Shown here: one piece after another, positions 1 through 11,995 of the stretch | Numbering within the stretch: position 1 is the stretch's first letter | Layout of the letters: every line of letters starts with the position of its first letter | Assembly (NCBI RefSeq): GCF_000715075.1 | Contig: NC_134095.1 | Location: 12,962,222 to 13,026,221 of the forward strand | Source: Nicotiana tabacum | Lineage: Eukaryota; Streptophyta; Magnoliopsida; Solanales; Solanaceae | Direction of reading: 5' to 3' | Length of the DNA stretch: 64,000 bases | Translations under genes and position numbers: made by a program | The notes under the pieces: generated by a model | What the model saw: the letters and a program-made list of their open reading frames with translations, nothing else | What the model was told of the DNA's origin: nothing | The model's database searches: none

Positions 1-226
1 CCAAATAATGTAACTCTTGCCTAATGAATCCCTAACGTTGCTAGTGTTTCTAGCTCTAAAATAACTCCTCCAAACGGAGATCACAATAAAATTATTGAGA
101 AAAATACACAGATCTTTCTCAAATAAATCCTGGACCAAAGGAGGAGACCCACTTAGTGTGCCAACCTTCGATAGCCCAACCGATACATCCAACTTTTTGA
201 CACAAGAAAACTGCTCAACGCTTTCC
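1..226 (-). other. 3' UTR and downstream flank of the MBR2-like gene
   Basis: This lies directly after the stop codon (227-229) of the minus-strand RING-H2 gene and shows no coding pattern on either strand. It is probably 3' UTR that continues beyond the window edge. I could not identify the polyadenylation site. Confidence 0.5.
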
Positions 227-3200
227 TCAGGTTTTCAGCCCTGTTGTTTTGCAAATCGGGCACAAATTCTTCTGCATGAGCCACTGTTTAATGCAGCCGG
301 TATGAAAATCATGGCCGCAATCCAGTTTCCCAAGATCCTCACCATCCTTATATTCTTCCTGAAATTTTAATAAACCCATTAAAACTCCTCGCTCCAAGGT
401 TCAATCTAAACGAAGAAAGCTACCCAAATAGGACGAACTAAAATTGTAGTAGAATATTAAGTTGATACCTGACAAACACAGCATGGCTCAGCATCCACGG
501 GTTCTTCTGTTTTAATGCATACATACTTGCGTTGCTTCAGACGATTCAAAATGGTTTCTTCACTAAGCCCAGTGCAGACGTTCCCAATGCGCTCCTCCAG
601 TGCAAGTAATTCCTGTAAGTATAATGAATGTGGACAATTAAGTAGTATGTCTTTCCGTAGAAATGAAATGTCCTTATTTTCCCCTACTTACCTCATATGA
701 CATGTTATCAACATCAAGCCGCATATCCCGATGGCGATCATGAATATCCGCCATTCCGAAGAAGACCGACTGATCGAGGATCATAACATCCTGGAATACA
801 AAGACATTTAATTTCAGAAGATGTGATCTGAAAAGCTAATCTATCAACTCAACTTCTTACTGAGAAAGCTAAGAAATATAAAAGCATATCGATACTGTAG
901 GTTATCATCCTATCCTCTCCATGTCCCCTCAGGAACATAGGCTCACTAGTCAAATCATGCTCCCCACCCTCCATATACAAAAATAAATAACTAAATAAAC
1001 GCCCCACAAACAATAGGAATAAAGGATGAGAGAAAGGACACAAAGAGGAAGAAGTTGGATAGCAAAATAGAGAACAATATTATTATCGAAGTTCCAGTAA
1101 CAGCAGTAAAGATGATTTGCGTCTTGTTCATTTTAAACACCTCGTTCTTCCTAATGCAGGATCCAAGAAGAAGTGTACAAGCTTCACTACAGGCTGAATA
1201 TGTGTTGAGATTATGGGAAACAGATCGCACAACAGGGCAATTGACTGGGAAATCCAAGTTAATTATCGTTCCCTTCCCTTTGTTCTTGATTCTCGAATGC
1301 CCTATTTTCGATTAATCATTCAAACTCATTTAGGGAGCATGAAACCTTGGACCTCGTTGAGAAAGAGAGCTCCAGATCTCTGCAATTCTTTGACAAAATC
1401 TGATTTTCCTTTATTTTCTAATTAATAGGAGCTATAATTTAGGTTTTCTATAAGGACTAAATAACATAAAATAAACGTATTAAAGGAAACCTACAGCAAT
1501 TAAAACACTACAGCCCTAGAATTAGTGTAATACGTCTTAGTATAGACATGGAATACAAAGGCATCTGTAACAATTATTCCAATATCGAACATAAAGCCAG
1601 TGTCAAAAGTATTACAAGAAAAGAGAGTTAGCCAACAATATATTTCAGTTTTAGCCCTCTAGTCTATCAATTTTTTTTATAAAGAGCCTTTTAGTATATC
1701 ATGTCAATTCAGGTCCATGTTTCCCCTTGAATACAAGAAGAAAAGGCCAAATAGTGTGGAAAAGCTTAAGCAAAAAATACGGAATTTTGGCTGTTTAGAG
1801 AATGTTTAGCCATGGGGGCCAAAATCCATGTTCTGTCTTTGTACCGGCATTGCTTAGCCACCATCATACCCCAAGGTAATATAGGAAAACTGAAGAAAAT
1901 TTTATCAATTTGTAACAACGCCGTGACTTTGCACATGCCTCACCACACTAGGTTATAAAGGAAATCTAGAAAAACATATCAATGATGCAAAAGCAAATTA
2001 GCCAGTTGACTGAGAAATTTGGAACCTGATGAACTAATCAACCTATTCAAATGGCTTCGAGGAACCTTTAAAATAATCAATCTATTCAAATGGCTTCAAG
2101 AATTCTAACCTCGAATCTTAAGGCCTCTCCCCTGCGCATAAGATCCAATACATTGCGAATCTGTTGAAAGGTAAACGAAATAGCTGTAAGTAATTGAAAA
2201 TGAAAGGAAGAATTACTTAGAATGAAAAACTCCTCACTCTTGTGCTTTTACTACTAAGTTATATAGAGCTCAAGCTAACATTAATAAAAAATAAGCAACA
2301 AATAAAATACACCTTTAGTTCCTCAGCCAATAATAAGTACACCTATAGTGCTCTTTCCCTTTCTGGAAATTTTTGCATGTCCTAAATTTAGCGAGATTTG
2401 AAAATGATACTTTGTTCAGGAAATGACCCTTAACTTTAAACGCACATTTGCCACAACAAAGGCTTTCTGCTCTTTTTCCACAAGAAGATTAATAATCGTA
2501 GAGGTCAAAAGAAGTTTACGCTGACAAATGCTAAGTGCACAGTGGATTTTGCTAAAAGAAGCACTAGAACTAAGGTATATTATTCACTGTCAAGAAGGCT
2601 ACAAGACCAATGTGTCAGCTGGAACTAAGGTAACTCTGAATTTACGAAAACAAAATTCGAGGTTCAGAAACAAGCTGCGAGCAAAAGATTTGCCATAATA
2701 ATAGTATTATGACCCCTAATGTTCAGTGAATCAGGGAAACCCTTAATGTTCAGTGTACGAGGGCTGAAGGGAAAGAAAATACTATGACCTGACAATGATT
2801 GAAGTCCGCATTGCTTTTACCCAGTAACTCATTCACAAGCGAGATATAACATAATACTGAACCAATAAAAAATCAATATCATACCTCGGAAACAAGCCTG
2901 CTCCTTCCTTCACTGGCAGCAGCCAAAGACCTCCAAGAATATGGAACTCCAACAGCGCCATCGAGTTGTCTCTCCAACATCAAGGCCGACCTTGAACTTG
3001 ACGGACGATGCCCATGACGACCAGAAAGTGCCATCTCCTGTGAGGCAGCAGAACCCAAAGGTGGTGGGGTGTTACCATTCTGACCTCCAGGTTCACTGCC
3101 AGCTGAAGACAACAAAGATCTACGAACATATTCTGAGAGTCTCCTGGGATGTTGAGAAGGATTTCTGTGTTGCACCCAACTAGGGGAAGCGGAAGGAGCT

Positions 3201-4654
3201 CCTGAGCTGGGACTACCTCGAGAAGTAGATGCAACATTTCCAGCAACAGCAATATTTCCTCCAGTCAAACTCCAGTTGGCAGGATTTTGGTTCAAATTTC
3301 TCAAGTCAGTAGCGGGTATGAACATTGGATGCTGTGAAATGTTCCTGGGAACACTTCTTGAGCTTGGTTCTTCATATGCTGCAGAATCTCTCTCCCCAAA
3401 AACAGAAAAACTTGATGAACTGCCAGCTCTTGAGCTTGATGATAAATCCCACCTCTGTGCACTTCGCCGCAGAGACGGAACCTGCACCGCTACAGGCTGG
3501 CCTCGAGGAATTCCATTATCTGCAGCAGACACAGACCTCAAATCCAAGGATTCATTACGAAGCAGCCTCGATGAATCCCGTTCAGATGGCATGCTAACAT
3601 TTCCATCATTACCCGCAGTACGAAACAGATTAGTAGGAATAGAAGCTTGCTGATGAGAGCCATTGATCCTCAGCCTGAAATTTCTTCTGAAACTTTCTGC
3701 ACTTCTTGAAGCAGGCAATGCAACAGGACTTTCCGTAGTAGCTCCACCCACGGTGAGCCCAAGTCTTGGATTCACCTGCTCCGACAAATTGATGTTTCTG
3801 CTACTTTCTGTTGGTGGAGGGATACTCGCACCTATAGTCATATTATTTGGAGTAGGTAGTGAACGCCATAAGCTGTTTTCTGCGCATGGAAGATAATTTG
3901 AACTTCCGCTTCCTGAAGATTGCCCTAGATGTCCTTCAAGTGCTTTTCTCTTACAAGCCATTCTTCGACCATCCAATGAACAGCCTGGCCTGCCATCAAT
4001 TTCATCCATCAGAAATCCACTAGTAGCAGAAGGCCCAGCAAAAGGGTTGGAAGAAGTATTCGCGGTTGACATCCGTTCTTTTCCTGGTGCATTAGATGTG
4101 AATGCTGGGGTGCACTCCATCACTTGGCAGTCATCATCATCATCTTCATCTTCATCGTCATCATTCCCCTCAAGTCCAGAACTTCTATTTAGATCATGAG
4201 GAACAGTGCTAGAAGTAGAGCCTTGAGAAAACAAAGTGTGGTTAGCTATCTGGTTGTTCAAATTTACTTCAACATCACTCAATGAAAGAATGTTGGTAGA
4301 CACATATTGCTGTTCAGCAGAGAGGTGAGAAGGCCCAGGACCGGCACTAATTGCAGATGACCATCCATGATCTGTTTTACGTTCGCTCCGACTAACATTA
4401 TTTTGTGTACCGGAGGAGCTGGATTCTCCTAAATTCCAGCTAATTATATTCTGTCTTTCTTGGTTTACAGGACTAAGAAATTGTATGTTTGTCTCATTAG
4501 AAGGTACCATATAATCTGGTAGCCGACTTTGTGCAGGATTCCGCAAATTATTCCAACAAATCTGTTGATCTATACTGCCATCACTCGATGTTGAACCATG
4601 ATTGAAACTCAAAGTTTCTGGCAGGGAACCGATGGTACTCCGTTGCCCTTGCAT
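227..4654 (-). CDS. MBR2-like: RING-H2 E3 ubiquitin ligase, MBR1/MBR2 family, 5 coding exons
   Basis: Coding exons by GT/AG sites, all in phase 0: 4654-2885 (590 codons), 2160-2110 (17), 790-692 (33), 612-469 (48), 358-227 (43 plus stop), giving 731 residues. The C-terminus has a complete C3H2C3 RING-H2: C684, C687, C702, H704, H707, C710, C721, C724, containing CGHDFHTGCIKQWL. The first exon is long, Ser/Asn-rich and probably disordered, with an acidic run near residues 164-176 and a basic CKRKALEG motif near 235 that could be a nuclear signal. Just before the RING are IRNVLDLMRRGE and DIHDRHRDMRLDVDNMSYEE, typical of the family. The start is the ATG at 4654 (MQGQRST, the usual family start); an in-frame TTG five codons upstream is not used. 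Arabidopsis MBR1/MBR2 are ubiquitin ligases that act on the Mediator subunit MED25 and promote flowering. That role here is inferred from family membership. No disabling change was seen. Confidence 0.93.
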
Positions 4655-5217
4655 TAGGTCTATACTCAATTCACAATCTCCAAAAGAATTTGAGATTGTA
4701 GTAGTGCAAGCAGGGCCTCAAACTACAGCTAAGCAGACCTGAAACAAATTCAAAAACATAATTTTGACATAACCACTCCTTAATCTGAGTAAAGCAGGTA
4801 AATTAAGGCAGTACATTAGTAGGACGTGAGAATCAAAATTCCTGTTCGCATATTCTGATATATTAGGTAAGGAATAAGGTGGGAAAGAACACGTTTTTAT
4901 GAAAGAAACATTAATTTGGTGATGATCTCATAGACAAGCCTTAACCACCGCATTGATATATGACCTAATCTAGTTGATGCCACAAGTTAAAACATATCTC
5001 ATCCTCCCTGAGATATCTTTCTAAGTTGCATAGCAACGAGATTTTATAAGCGATACATGGGTACCAAAAACAAGACTTTATGCAATGAACAATATCACCT
5101 TAAACATCACAAAGAGTAGAAAACAAGGAATAGATAATTGTGTTGAACACAAACCTAAACTTTGCCATACAATGAATGTAGTTGATTTCAATTAGACTGA
5201 GGCAACAAGAAAATTCT

Positions 5218-5318
5218 GAACAACAACAACATGTAGTGTGTATGCAGACCATACCCCTACCTTGAGAAGGTGGAGAGGTTGTTTCCAATAGACCCTCGGC
5301 TAAGAAAAGCATAATCAC
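5218..5318 (-). mobile_element. 5'-truncated RTE LINE 3' tail in a leader intron
   Basis: About 100 bp carrying the common Solanaceae RTE tail, with a (CAA)n start on the plus strand (TTG tail on the minus strand) and 'tagaccctcggct'. It is flanked by the direct repeat agaaaattct at 5208-5217 and 5319-5328, which I read as a target-site duplication. It lies inside the first leader intron of the MBR2-like gene. Confidence 0.65.
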
Positions 5319-6229
5319 AGAAAATTCTCATCAACAAAAATTTGAAGAGCTTGATACCACAACTACTTCACATACCAAATACCATTATATAAAAGTCTGG
5401 AAAATAGCAGCCTTTAAATTGAAGCAAGGACAAAATGAAGCAACCATCAACTAGAAACCAGCATTACACTAGGAAAAAGTAGGGCCTCCCCTAATCCAAA
5501 AACATTTCGAGTTAAAATTAAACATATGTACTAACCAATAATCACGGACTCAAAACTAAATACATCTGCAAACTTCAGAAAATCCAATATCCTTGATCAA
5601 AAAAGAAGTAATCTCTCTAAAACCATTAAAAACAGATCTTTACTAGTAATAATTATCAAACATCAGAAAAAAGTTGTATTCTTCAATAGAAGAAGGTGGT
5701 TAACTCATCCCCTCTAAATCAGCTCAATGTAGAAGCATACACAGCCAAAAAAAAATTATATATATATATATATAGTAAAGGTAATAACTTTGTTTTTCAG
5801 CTTAATTTCCTGGGAAAAAAGAGAAGCCTTTGAAGCATTAAATGCATACAGTCAAACAAGAAAAAATCGAACCTTTTATACAGCAAAACCAAGGGAGAAA
5901 AATGTCCATTGAAACATATAACATAAATAAATAAAAAAGTATTTGCAGATAAACCCAGAATCAGCATGAGAAAACCAAAAGCTTGAAACAAAGAAAGAAA
6001 AACCCAAAGAGAAAGCAACCAAAACAAAAAAGATCGGCTGACTGAGGAAAAAGTATAAGAATTTTACCTGCAAAACTGCACCAGATGAAGCAACAGATCT
6101 AAGGTTACCACCTGAAAATCCAAAAGAAACGTTAGATAAAAAATGGTTGATAAATCTTTTACCTTTCTATAGAAAAACCCAGATAAAAGAACAATCAAAA
6201 CAAGAAAAACATACAAAAAGAATCACCTC

Positions 6230-6271
6230 TTAACAAGAACTGAATGAAGAAAAGAAGAAGAGAGGAAACAT
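6230..6271 (-). other. Possible 13-codon upstream ORF in the leader
   Basis: An ATG at 6271-6269 opens a frame of 13 codons ending in TAA at 6232-6230, just before the donor at 6227/6226. It is the only ATG seen in that leader exon. It depends on the inferred transcription start, and translation is unproven. Confidence 0.3.
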
Positions 6272-6950
6272 CAAAGATGAAATGGGAAAACAAGAATGAG
6301 AGAGAGAGAGAAAAAAGAGAAATGAAAAGAGAGGTGGCCTGACCTGGTAGACTAAAGAAAGGGAACAGTAATCTTTAACACAAAAAACACACCCTTTAAT
6401 AAAAAAGATTTATGACCCCAAAAATCAATCAGTTTCCAAACAGAGAATTAAATGAAATGGAAGGGGAAAAGAAAAGAAATAAACAGAGGTAAAGAAATGA
6501 GTTGTTGTCTGATACTGCTTACCAAATGGCTTTAAAAAAAAAATACTAAGTACAGTAAATGATAAGATGTCTAACTTTGAAAATTCACCTGTTTCAAGGC
6601 AAGAAAAAATAGAGTAAAAGTAGTCTCTACTAGTACTATTCTTTGGATGGAAAATTAAAGTTAAGTTTCTCTCTTCTTCTCACACTGTCTCTCTCGTTTT
6701 CATCTTCACGCCAAAGCACCTGTCCCTCTTTCTAATCACATGCCTGTCTTTGTACTCTTCTCTTTTTTATATATTTAACGTCTTCCCCCGGATTTTCTGT
6801 GTATTTTCGGTCATACGTATTTTTTTCCTTATCTTTACATTGATTTTTCACTTTCTTTGGTTTACACGTGGAAGTTGGAATCATTTTCCTCTTAACACTT
6901 GGAATATTACTAGTACCATTTTTTTTCCTATTATGTCTTTTATTTTACTC

Positions 6951-7450
6951 AAGGAATAATATCTAGAGAGAAATGTAAATTGGGAATATAATTTAATTCA
7001 AATGTTTTTTTGTAGGAAAATTTGAAAAATTCGATCATCCGAATTTGAACTCTAATATGATATTTTTTTCAAATTTTGAATTTTCGTTATTACTGTACGC
7101 TGACAGGTTATATAGGAATAATATCTATACATTAATATAATTAGGAAAATTAATTAATTTAAATATTTTTAGCTAATTTTGAAAAAAGTATGTTGTTATA
7201 TGAAATCTTATTATCTGAATTTGATTCCAAATATGACATTTTCAAATTTTGAATTGTCATTACTGTTAATACAGACAACGAATGCACAAAAATAATATCT
7301 AAAATATAAATGAGGATAATTACTTAGCTTAAGTATTAATTGTAGAAAAAAATAAAAGTTCTAATAGATGTAGGAAATCCTATTATTTGAATTTGATTTC
7401 TAAGACTTTATTTCAGATTTTGAATAATCATTATTTCTCTTAATTGTGAC
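6951..7450. repeat. Degenerate ~165-bp tandem repeat, three units
   Basis: Three consecutive units start near 6951, 7113 and 7286 with (gg)aataatatct. Each runs through a shared order of words: 'ttaatttaaat' or similar, 'gaatttgatt', 'caaattttgaat' and a 'cattactgt'-like end. A fourth partial unit starts at 7831 (taggaggaataatatct). Spacings are ~162 and ~173 bp. No ORF is present. Confidence 0.5.
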
Positions 7451-7567
7451 CAAGATGTAGTTGAAAAAATTTCACATTTTTAAAAATTTTCTTATTCTAT
7501 TTTTGAGAATTAATAATGGACTTTTAATTTCATGTTCTTATAGTCAAACTCATTTCCCTCTCTCTTC

Positions 7568-7848
7568 ATGTTATTATTCCCTCTATCTCAAAATGAACGG
7601 ATGGAACTGAAACACGAGAGTAAAACACATAATTTCAGTAAAAAAATTAGATATTAATTGTTGTAATTTTAAAACTATATTAAAACATTTAAAACCGTTA
7701 AAAAGTATTACTCTACTACAAATCAAGATTTGAATCATTAAAAAAGTCAAAATTTGTTATATAGTTAATTTTTTAGATTAATTGATTATTTTGTAATTAC
7801 ATAGTAGAAAGTTATTTGAAATGAAAGTGTAGGAGGAATAATATCTGG
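7568..7848. repeat. Possible degraded Stowaway-like MITE
   Basis: The left end reads attattccctctatctcaaa. The right end, on the opposite strand, reads attattcctcctacacttt, so the ends form an imperfect terminal inverted repeat of a kind seen in Stowaway MITEs. The interior is AT-rich and non-coding. The right end overlaps the fourth copy of the 165-bp repeat, which lowers confidence. Confidence 0.3.
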
Positions 7849-8989
7849 ACAGCAGTATAAATTTGGAAGAATATTTAATTTGAAACGTAATTAGTTTCAG
7901 CATAAATAAATAAAAAATAAAAAGAAGAAGATCCATCAGTTAGAAATTAGTAGTATTGGGAATTTAATTTTTACATTGTGGCTTCTCTCAAAATTTTCAT
8001 TATATCTCGTAAATTTGGTCAAGCTGTACTTGGAGTATTTTCTTTAATTTGAATTGCCCATTTCGGATTTCGGTATTGGTTATAGATATTCAATTTCTCA
8101 TATAATGCTCTTTAATTCAAACTTGTTTATGTTCATGCTATCACTTCCTCTGTCTCATTCGGAACACGCAGTTAACACACCTAGCTTTCCATTTGGCCAT
8201 AAGAAAATAGTTCTTTTTTCTTTTAGAAATTGATTTTAGGATACGTGCGATACGAGTATACAAAATATCGATGTGTATAAAATTATAAAAAAATATAAGC
8301 TCTTGAAAATGACTAATATTGATCTTATTTAGTCAAAAAGTAGCGAATGGTCTAGCTAAGCATGAAAACGACCAAGATAATCTTGAAAGATCACTGTTCT
8401 ATCATGTATCACCTTTTCAATTTTAATTTTGTATCAAAATGATCATCTAGGTACTTATTATAGACATGTCAACAACAAAAAAGAAAAAATAATAGTGAAG
8501 GACCATTTACGTGGCTAAATAATAAATATTCATCGCTAATCATATTCAGTGACAGAATTAGCGATGGATTATAAAAATATTTGATCAGCTACAAGATGAA
8601 TTTTTTAACTAATTTATATTTTGTAACCTCAAATTATATACATGTTCTTAGCAATAATATTAGTTTATTTTTTTACCAAAAAAATTAAAGTTCTTTTCCA
8701 ATTATTTAACGGGAATATAAATTACGGTAATTTAGATGCTTCAATAAATTAATTATTATAATTAATTATTTATCACAAATTAATAATTTCTATTTTTTCT
8801 AACAATAGTTAGTATTTAAAAAAATATCTTTGATTTAGTACTCCTAAATATTAGGAAAGTTTTTTGATTTTACAATTATCCAATGTAAAATATATATTTT
8901 AAAGGGTAAAAAGGTGAATGACATTTCACTAAGGGTATTTGTGCCTTTAATATAGTATAGATAAATAAATTAATGTTTTGCCGTGCAAT

Positions 8990-9217
8990 TTTTTGTTTTC
9001 ATTTGAAGATGAATTTCAGATTTTTTTCAAAAATTTAAAAAACTCCAAAAAATTATTTTTTGAAAATTTCACTTCACATCACTCACAAAAATTCAAAAAC
9101 AACCAAAGTTTTATAAGCATGTCCAAACGCAGCTCTAATTTTTAAATACTATTTTTACTTGAATTTTATTTCCCACTTTTTTTCCGAAATTTTACAATTC
9201 TTATATCCGAACGCCCA
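8990..9217. repeat. Fragments of the 'gtttggacat' MITE family
   Basis: Positions 9070-9104 (catcactcacaaaaattc) are an inverted match to the MITE at 11776-11995, and the segment ends in catgtccaaacg near 9131. A second terminus, 'acaattcttatatccgaacg', lies at about 9195-9213. An inverted copy of that terminus occurs at 10203-10234. These are truncated copies rather than one intact element. Confidence 0.45.
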
Positions 9218-10267
9218 CTTATAATTTTAGTGTAAATTTTCTTAACTTTTTGAAATAATATTTTCAGATTTAGAAATTCATTAAAAATTTACTATAAGTC
9301 AGAGAATTCAAAATTATTTGAAACTTTCTTAAGTACACAAAGCAATTTAATTCTTAAATGGTGTTGATGTTATGTAAAATATGGCAAATGAATTCTTCAT
9401 CCGGTTATGTTTAATGGCGGAGCCACACGTATTCGGCGTTTTCGGTAGCTGACACTTGTTCATTGAAAAAATTATACTCAATGTATAACTGGGTACAAAA
9501 GTATAAAGAAAAAAAACACATATGCTTAATGAGTGGGTCCTACAGCGAAAGTAGAAATGTACTTACCAATTGCATTATGGCTCTAATACATTTTCGATAC
9601 CAAAATATCTCATGTACTATTAATCTATTATAGACCAATTTTTATTTCCCATTTTAAATTTTGGGTGGTGACTGATACTTTACCATTTATTTCCCTTGGA
9701 ATTCCCAGAAAATGGAAATTACTTGTGCCCTCGTTAGTTGTTGGCCTGAGGCATTCACGAGTTTTTTTTTTCCGGGGGGACGAGTATTATAGTTTTGGCA
9801 ACTGTGCTTGATGCTGATTATTATCCATTTAATGATCAAAAACTTGGTAATTTCCGTCAATTATATCGATTAGCTTCCCTCTTTTCAAATGTTGTTTACT
9901 TACTTGGGTGGTTTGCGTTGACATAAATTTCACTACTTTAAAGTTCCGGTAAAACCTACGAAGTATTTACCATAACCAAACAAAATAACAAATTTACAAC
10001 CTAAGAGCATTCAACACCTCTACTTTAAAGTTAAATTAGAGATAAAATGAGTAAAATGAAAAAGTTTAAAATTAAATTATTTCTAAATATATTAAATGTA
10101 TCATTCTTTTAGGAACATACTAATAAGAAAAATGTGTCATTTAAATTAAAACGGGGGAGTATCAATTAATTTATGACTCTTAAAATTATATTACTTAGTG
10201 GACGTTTGGACATAAGAATTGTAAAATTTCAACAAAAAAAAAAGAGAATTGTTTTTTAAATGAAAAT

Positions 10268-11745
10268 ACTACAACAACAACAAAAACAACAACAACAACA
10301 ACTACTACTACTACTCTGTGAAATTCCACAAGTGGGGTCTGGGGAGCGTAGTGTGTACGTATACCTTACCCTTACTCCGTAGGAGTGGAGAGGATGTTTC
10401 TGATAGACCATCGACTTAAGAAGATGAAAAAAGACAATAGAGCAGTAATAGCAAGGGGAACTAGAAAGATAACACCAACAACGTAATAACCAAAAAATAG
10501 ACATAAAAGTAATAACAATAAGCGATAACAATGGCACAGTACTTCAAACACAACGGAGTAATATGGATACAACAAGAGTCACTAGCATCCTAAAGACAAA
10601 ACACTATTAAACTAGCCTTCTAAGACCTAACTTGCAATCCTAAAAAAGTAATATGGACACAACTGAAGCCACTAGCAACCTAAGACAAAACACTATCAGG
10701 CTAGCCTCTTACCTCATAACCTACAACCTTAATGCTCGACCTCCACAACTTCCTATCAAGGGCAATATCCTCGGAAATCTGAAGCCGCACCATGTCCTGC
10801 ATGATCACCTCTCCCCAATATTTATTTGGTCGTCCTCTACCTTTTCTCGTACCCATCAAGGTCAGTCGTTCACACATCCTCGCCGAGGCATTCAAGCTTC
10901 TCCTCATCACGTGCCCAAACCATCTAAGCCTAGCTTCCCGCATCTTATCTTCCATGGAAGCTACGTCCACCTTCACCCGGATATCTTCATTCTTAATCTT
11001 ATCCAGCCTAGTATGCCCGCATATCCATCTCAACATCCTCATTTCTGCAACTTTTATCTTCTGGATATGAGAATTCTTGATTGGCCAACACTCTGCACCA
11101 TATATCATGGCCGGTCTAACCACCGCTCCATAGAACTTACCTTTAAGTTTTGGAGACGTCTTCCTGTCACACAAAACACTAGATGCTAGCCTCCATTTCA
11201 ACCACCCACCCCTACACGGTGCGTAACATCCTCGTCAATCTCCCCATTCCCCTTGGATAATCGACCCTAGGTACTTGAAGCTCATTTTTGGGGGATGACT
11301 TGAGAGTCAAGTCTCATGTCCATGTCCTCTTCTCCTGATACGCCGCCGAACTTGCACTCCACGCATTCTATCTTAGTCATGCTCAACTCGAAACCTTTAG
11401 ACTTAAGGGTCTGTCTTAAAACCTCCAACCTCTCGTTAATGCCGCCTCGCTTCTTATCGATCAGAACTATCATTAGCGAATAACATACACCATGGCACCT
11501 CCCTTTAAATATGGTGTATTAGTGCGTCTATCGCCGGGGCAAATAAAAACGGGTTGAGCGCAGATCCTTGGTATAAAATCATAACAACCGAAAAATGTTT
11601 CGAGTGACCCCCCGTTGTCCTATACCGAGTCTTAGTTCCTTAATCACACTAATATAAGCAATCGGAACACCTTTCACCTCCAGGCATCTCCAAAGAACTT
11701 CCTTGGGGATCTTGTCATATGTTTTTTCTAGGTCAATAAACACCA
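10268..11745 (-). pseudogene. RTE-clade LINE, 5'-truncated, dead reverse transcriptase
   Basis: Read on the minus strand, 11740-11580 encodes [20 protein letters not shown], 11473-11282 the [17 protein letters not shown] region, and 11201-10701 the C-terminal RT region ([37 protein letters not shown]). This order is characteristic of plant RTE non-LTR retrotransposons. The catalytic FADD box reads FAND near 11480-11495, and frames change between segments, so it cannot be functional. The endonuclease part is absent. The element ends at 10268 with the family tail ((TTG)n on the minus strand). A MITE (11776-11995) lies close to the truncated 5' end. Confidence 0.85.
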
Positions 11746-11775
11746 TGTGCGAAATGAAATTTGAAAAATAGAGTT

Positions 11776-11995
11776 GTGTTTGGACATGAAAAAAATTATG
11801 GGTTGTTTTTGAATTTTTGTGAGTGATTTGAGTGAAAATTATGAAAAACAGTTTTTTGGAGTTTTCAAATTTTCGAAAAATTTTAAAATTTATCTTCAAG
11901 TGAAAATTAAAAATTTTATGGTCAAACACTAATTTCGAAAAGAAAAAAAATTAAAAAAAATTCAGAAAAAAGTAAAAAAATTCATGGCCAAACGG
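11776..11995. mobile_element. MITE with gtttggacatgaa termini, ~220 bp
   Basis: It begins gtgtttggacatgaa and ends ttcatggccaaac, which is the inverted form of the start with one mismatch. The interior is AT-rich and partly self-complementary. This is a common Solanaceae MITE type; I infer a hAT-like origin but cannot define the target duplication. Confidence 0.6.

Larger units (their letters stand above)
4655..6345 (-). promoter_or_regulatory. Spliced 5' leader of the MBR2-like gene
   Basis: Predicted leader exons are 4738-4655, 6111-6068 and from about 6345 to 6227. They are separated by introns 6067-4739 (donor CAG|GTAAAA, acceptor TTTCAG) and 6226-6112 (AGAG|GTGATT ... TTTTCAG). The most upstream exon is CT-rich on the coding strand (6296-6312), typical of plant leaders. 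The transcription start is a guess; no convincing TATA box was found. The longer leader intron contains a short RTE insertion at 5218-5318. Confidence 0.5.
6346..10202. other. AT-rich intergenic DNA, no gene seen
   Basis: No coding pattern on either strand. It holds the upstream region of the MBR2-like gene, a degenerate tandem repeat (6951-7450) and MITE-like remnants (7568-7848, 8990-9217). A segment at 9410-9540 starting 'ggcggagccac' resembles a degraded dispersed repeat, and a similar 'ggcggatccaagattt' start occurs at 38663 in the NAC intron. The rest is unassigned. Confidence 0.6.
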
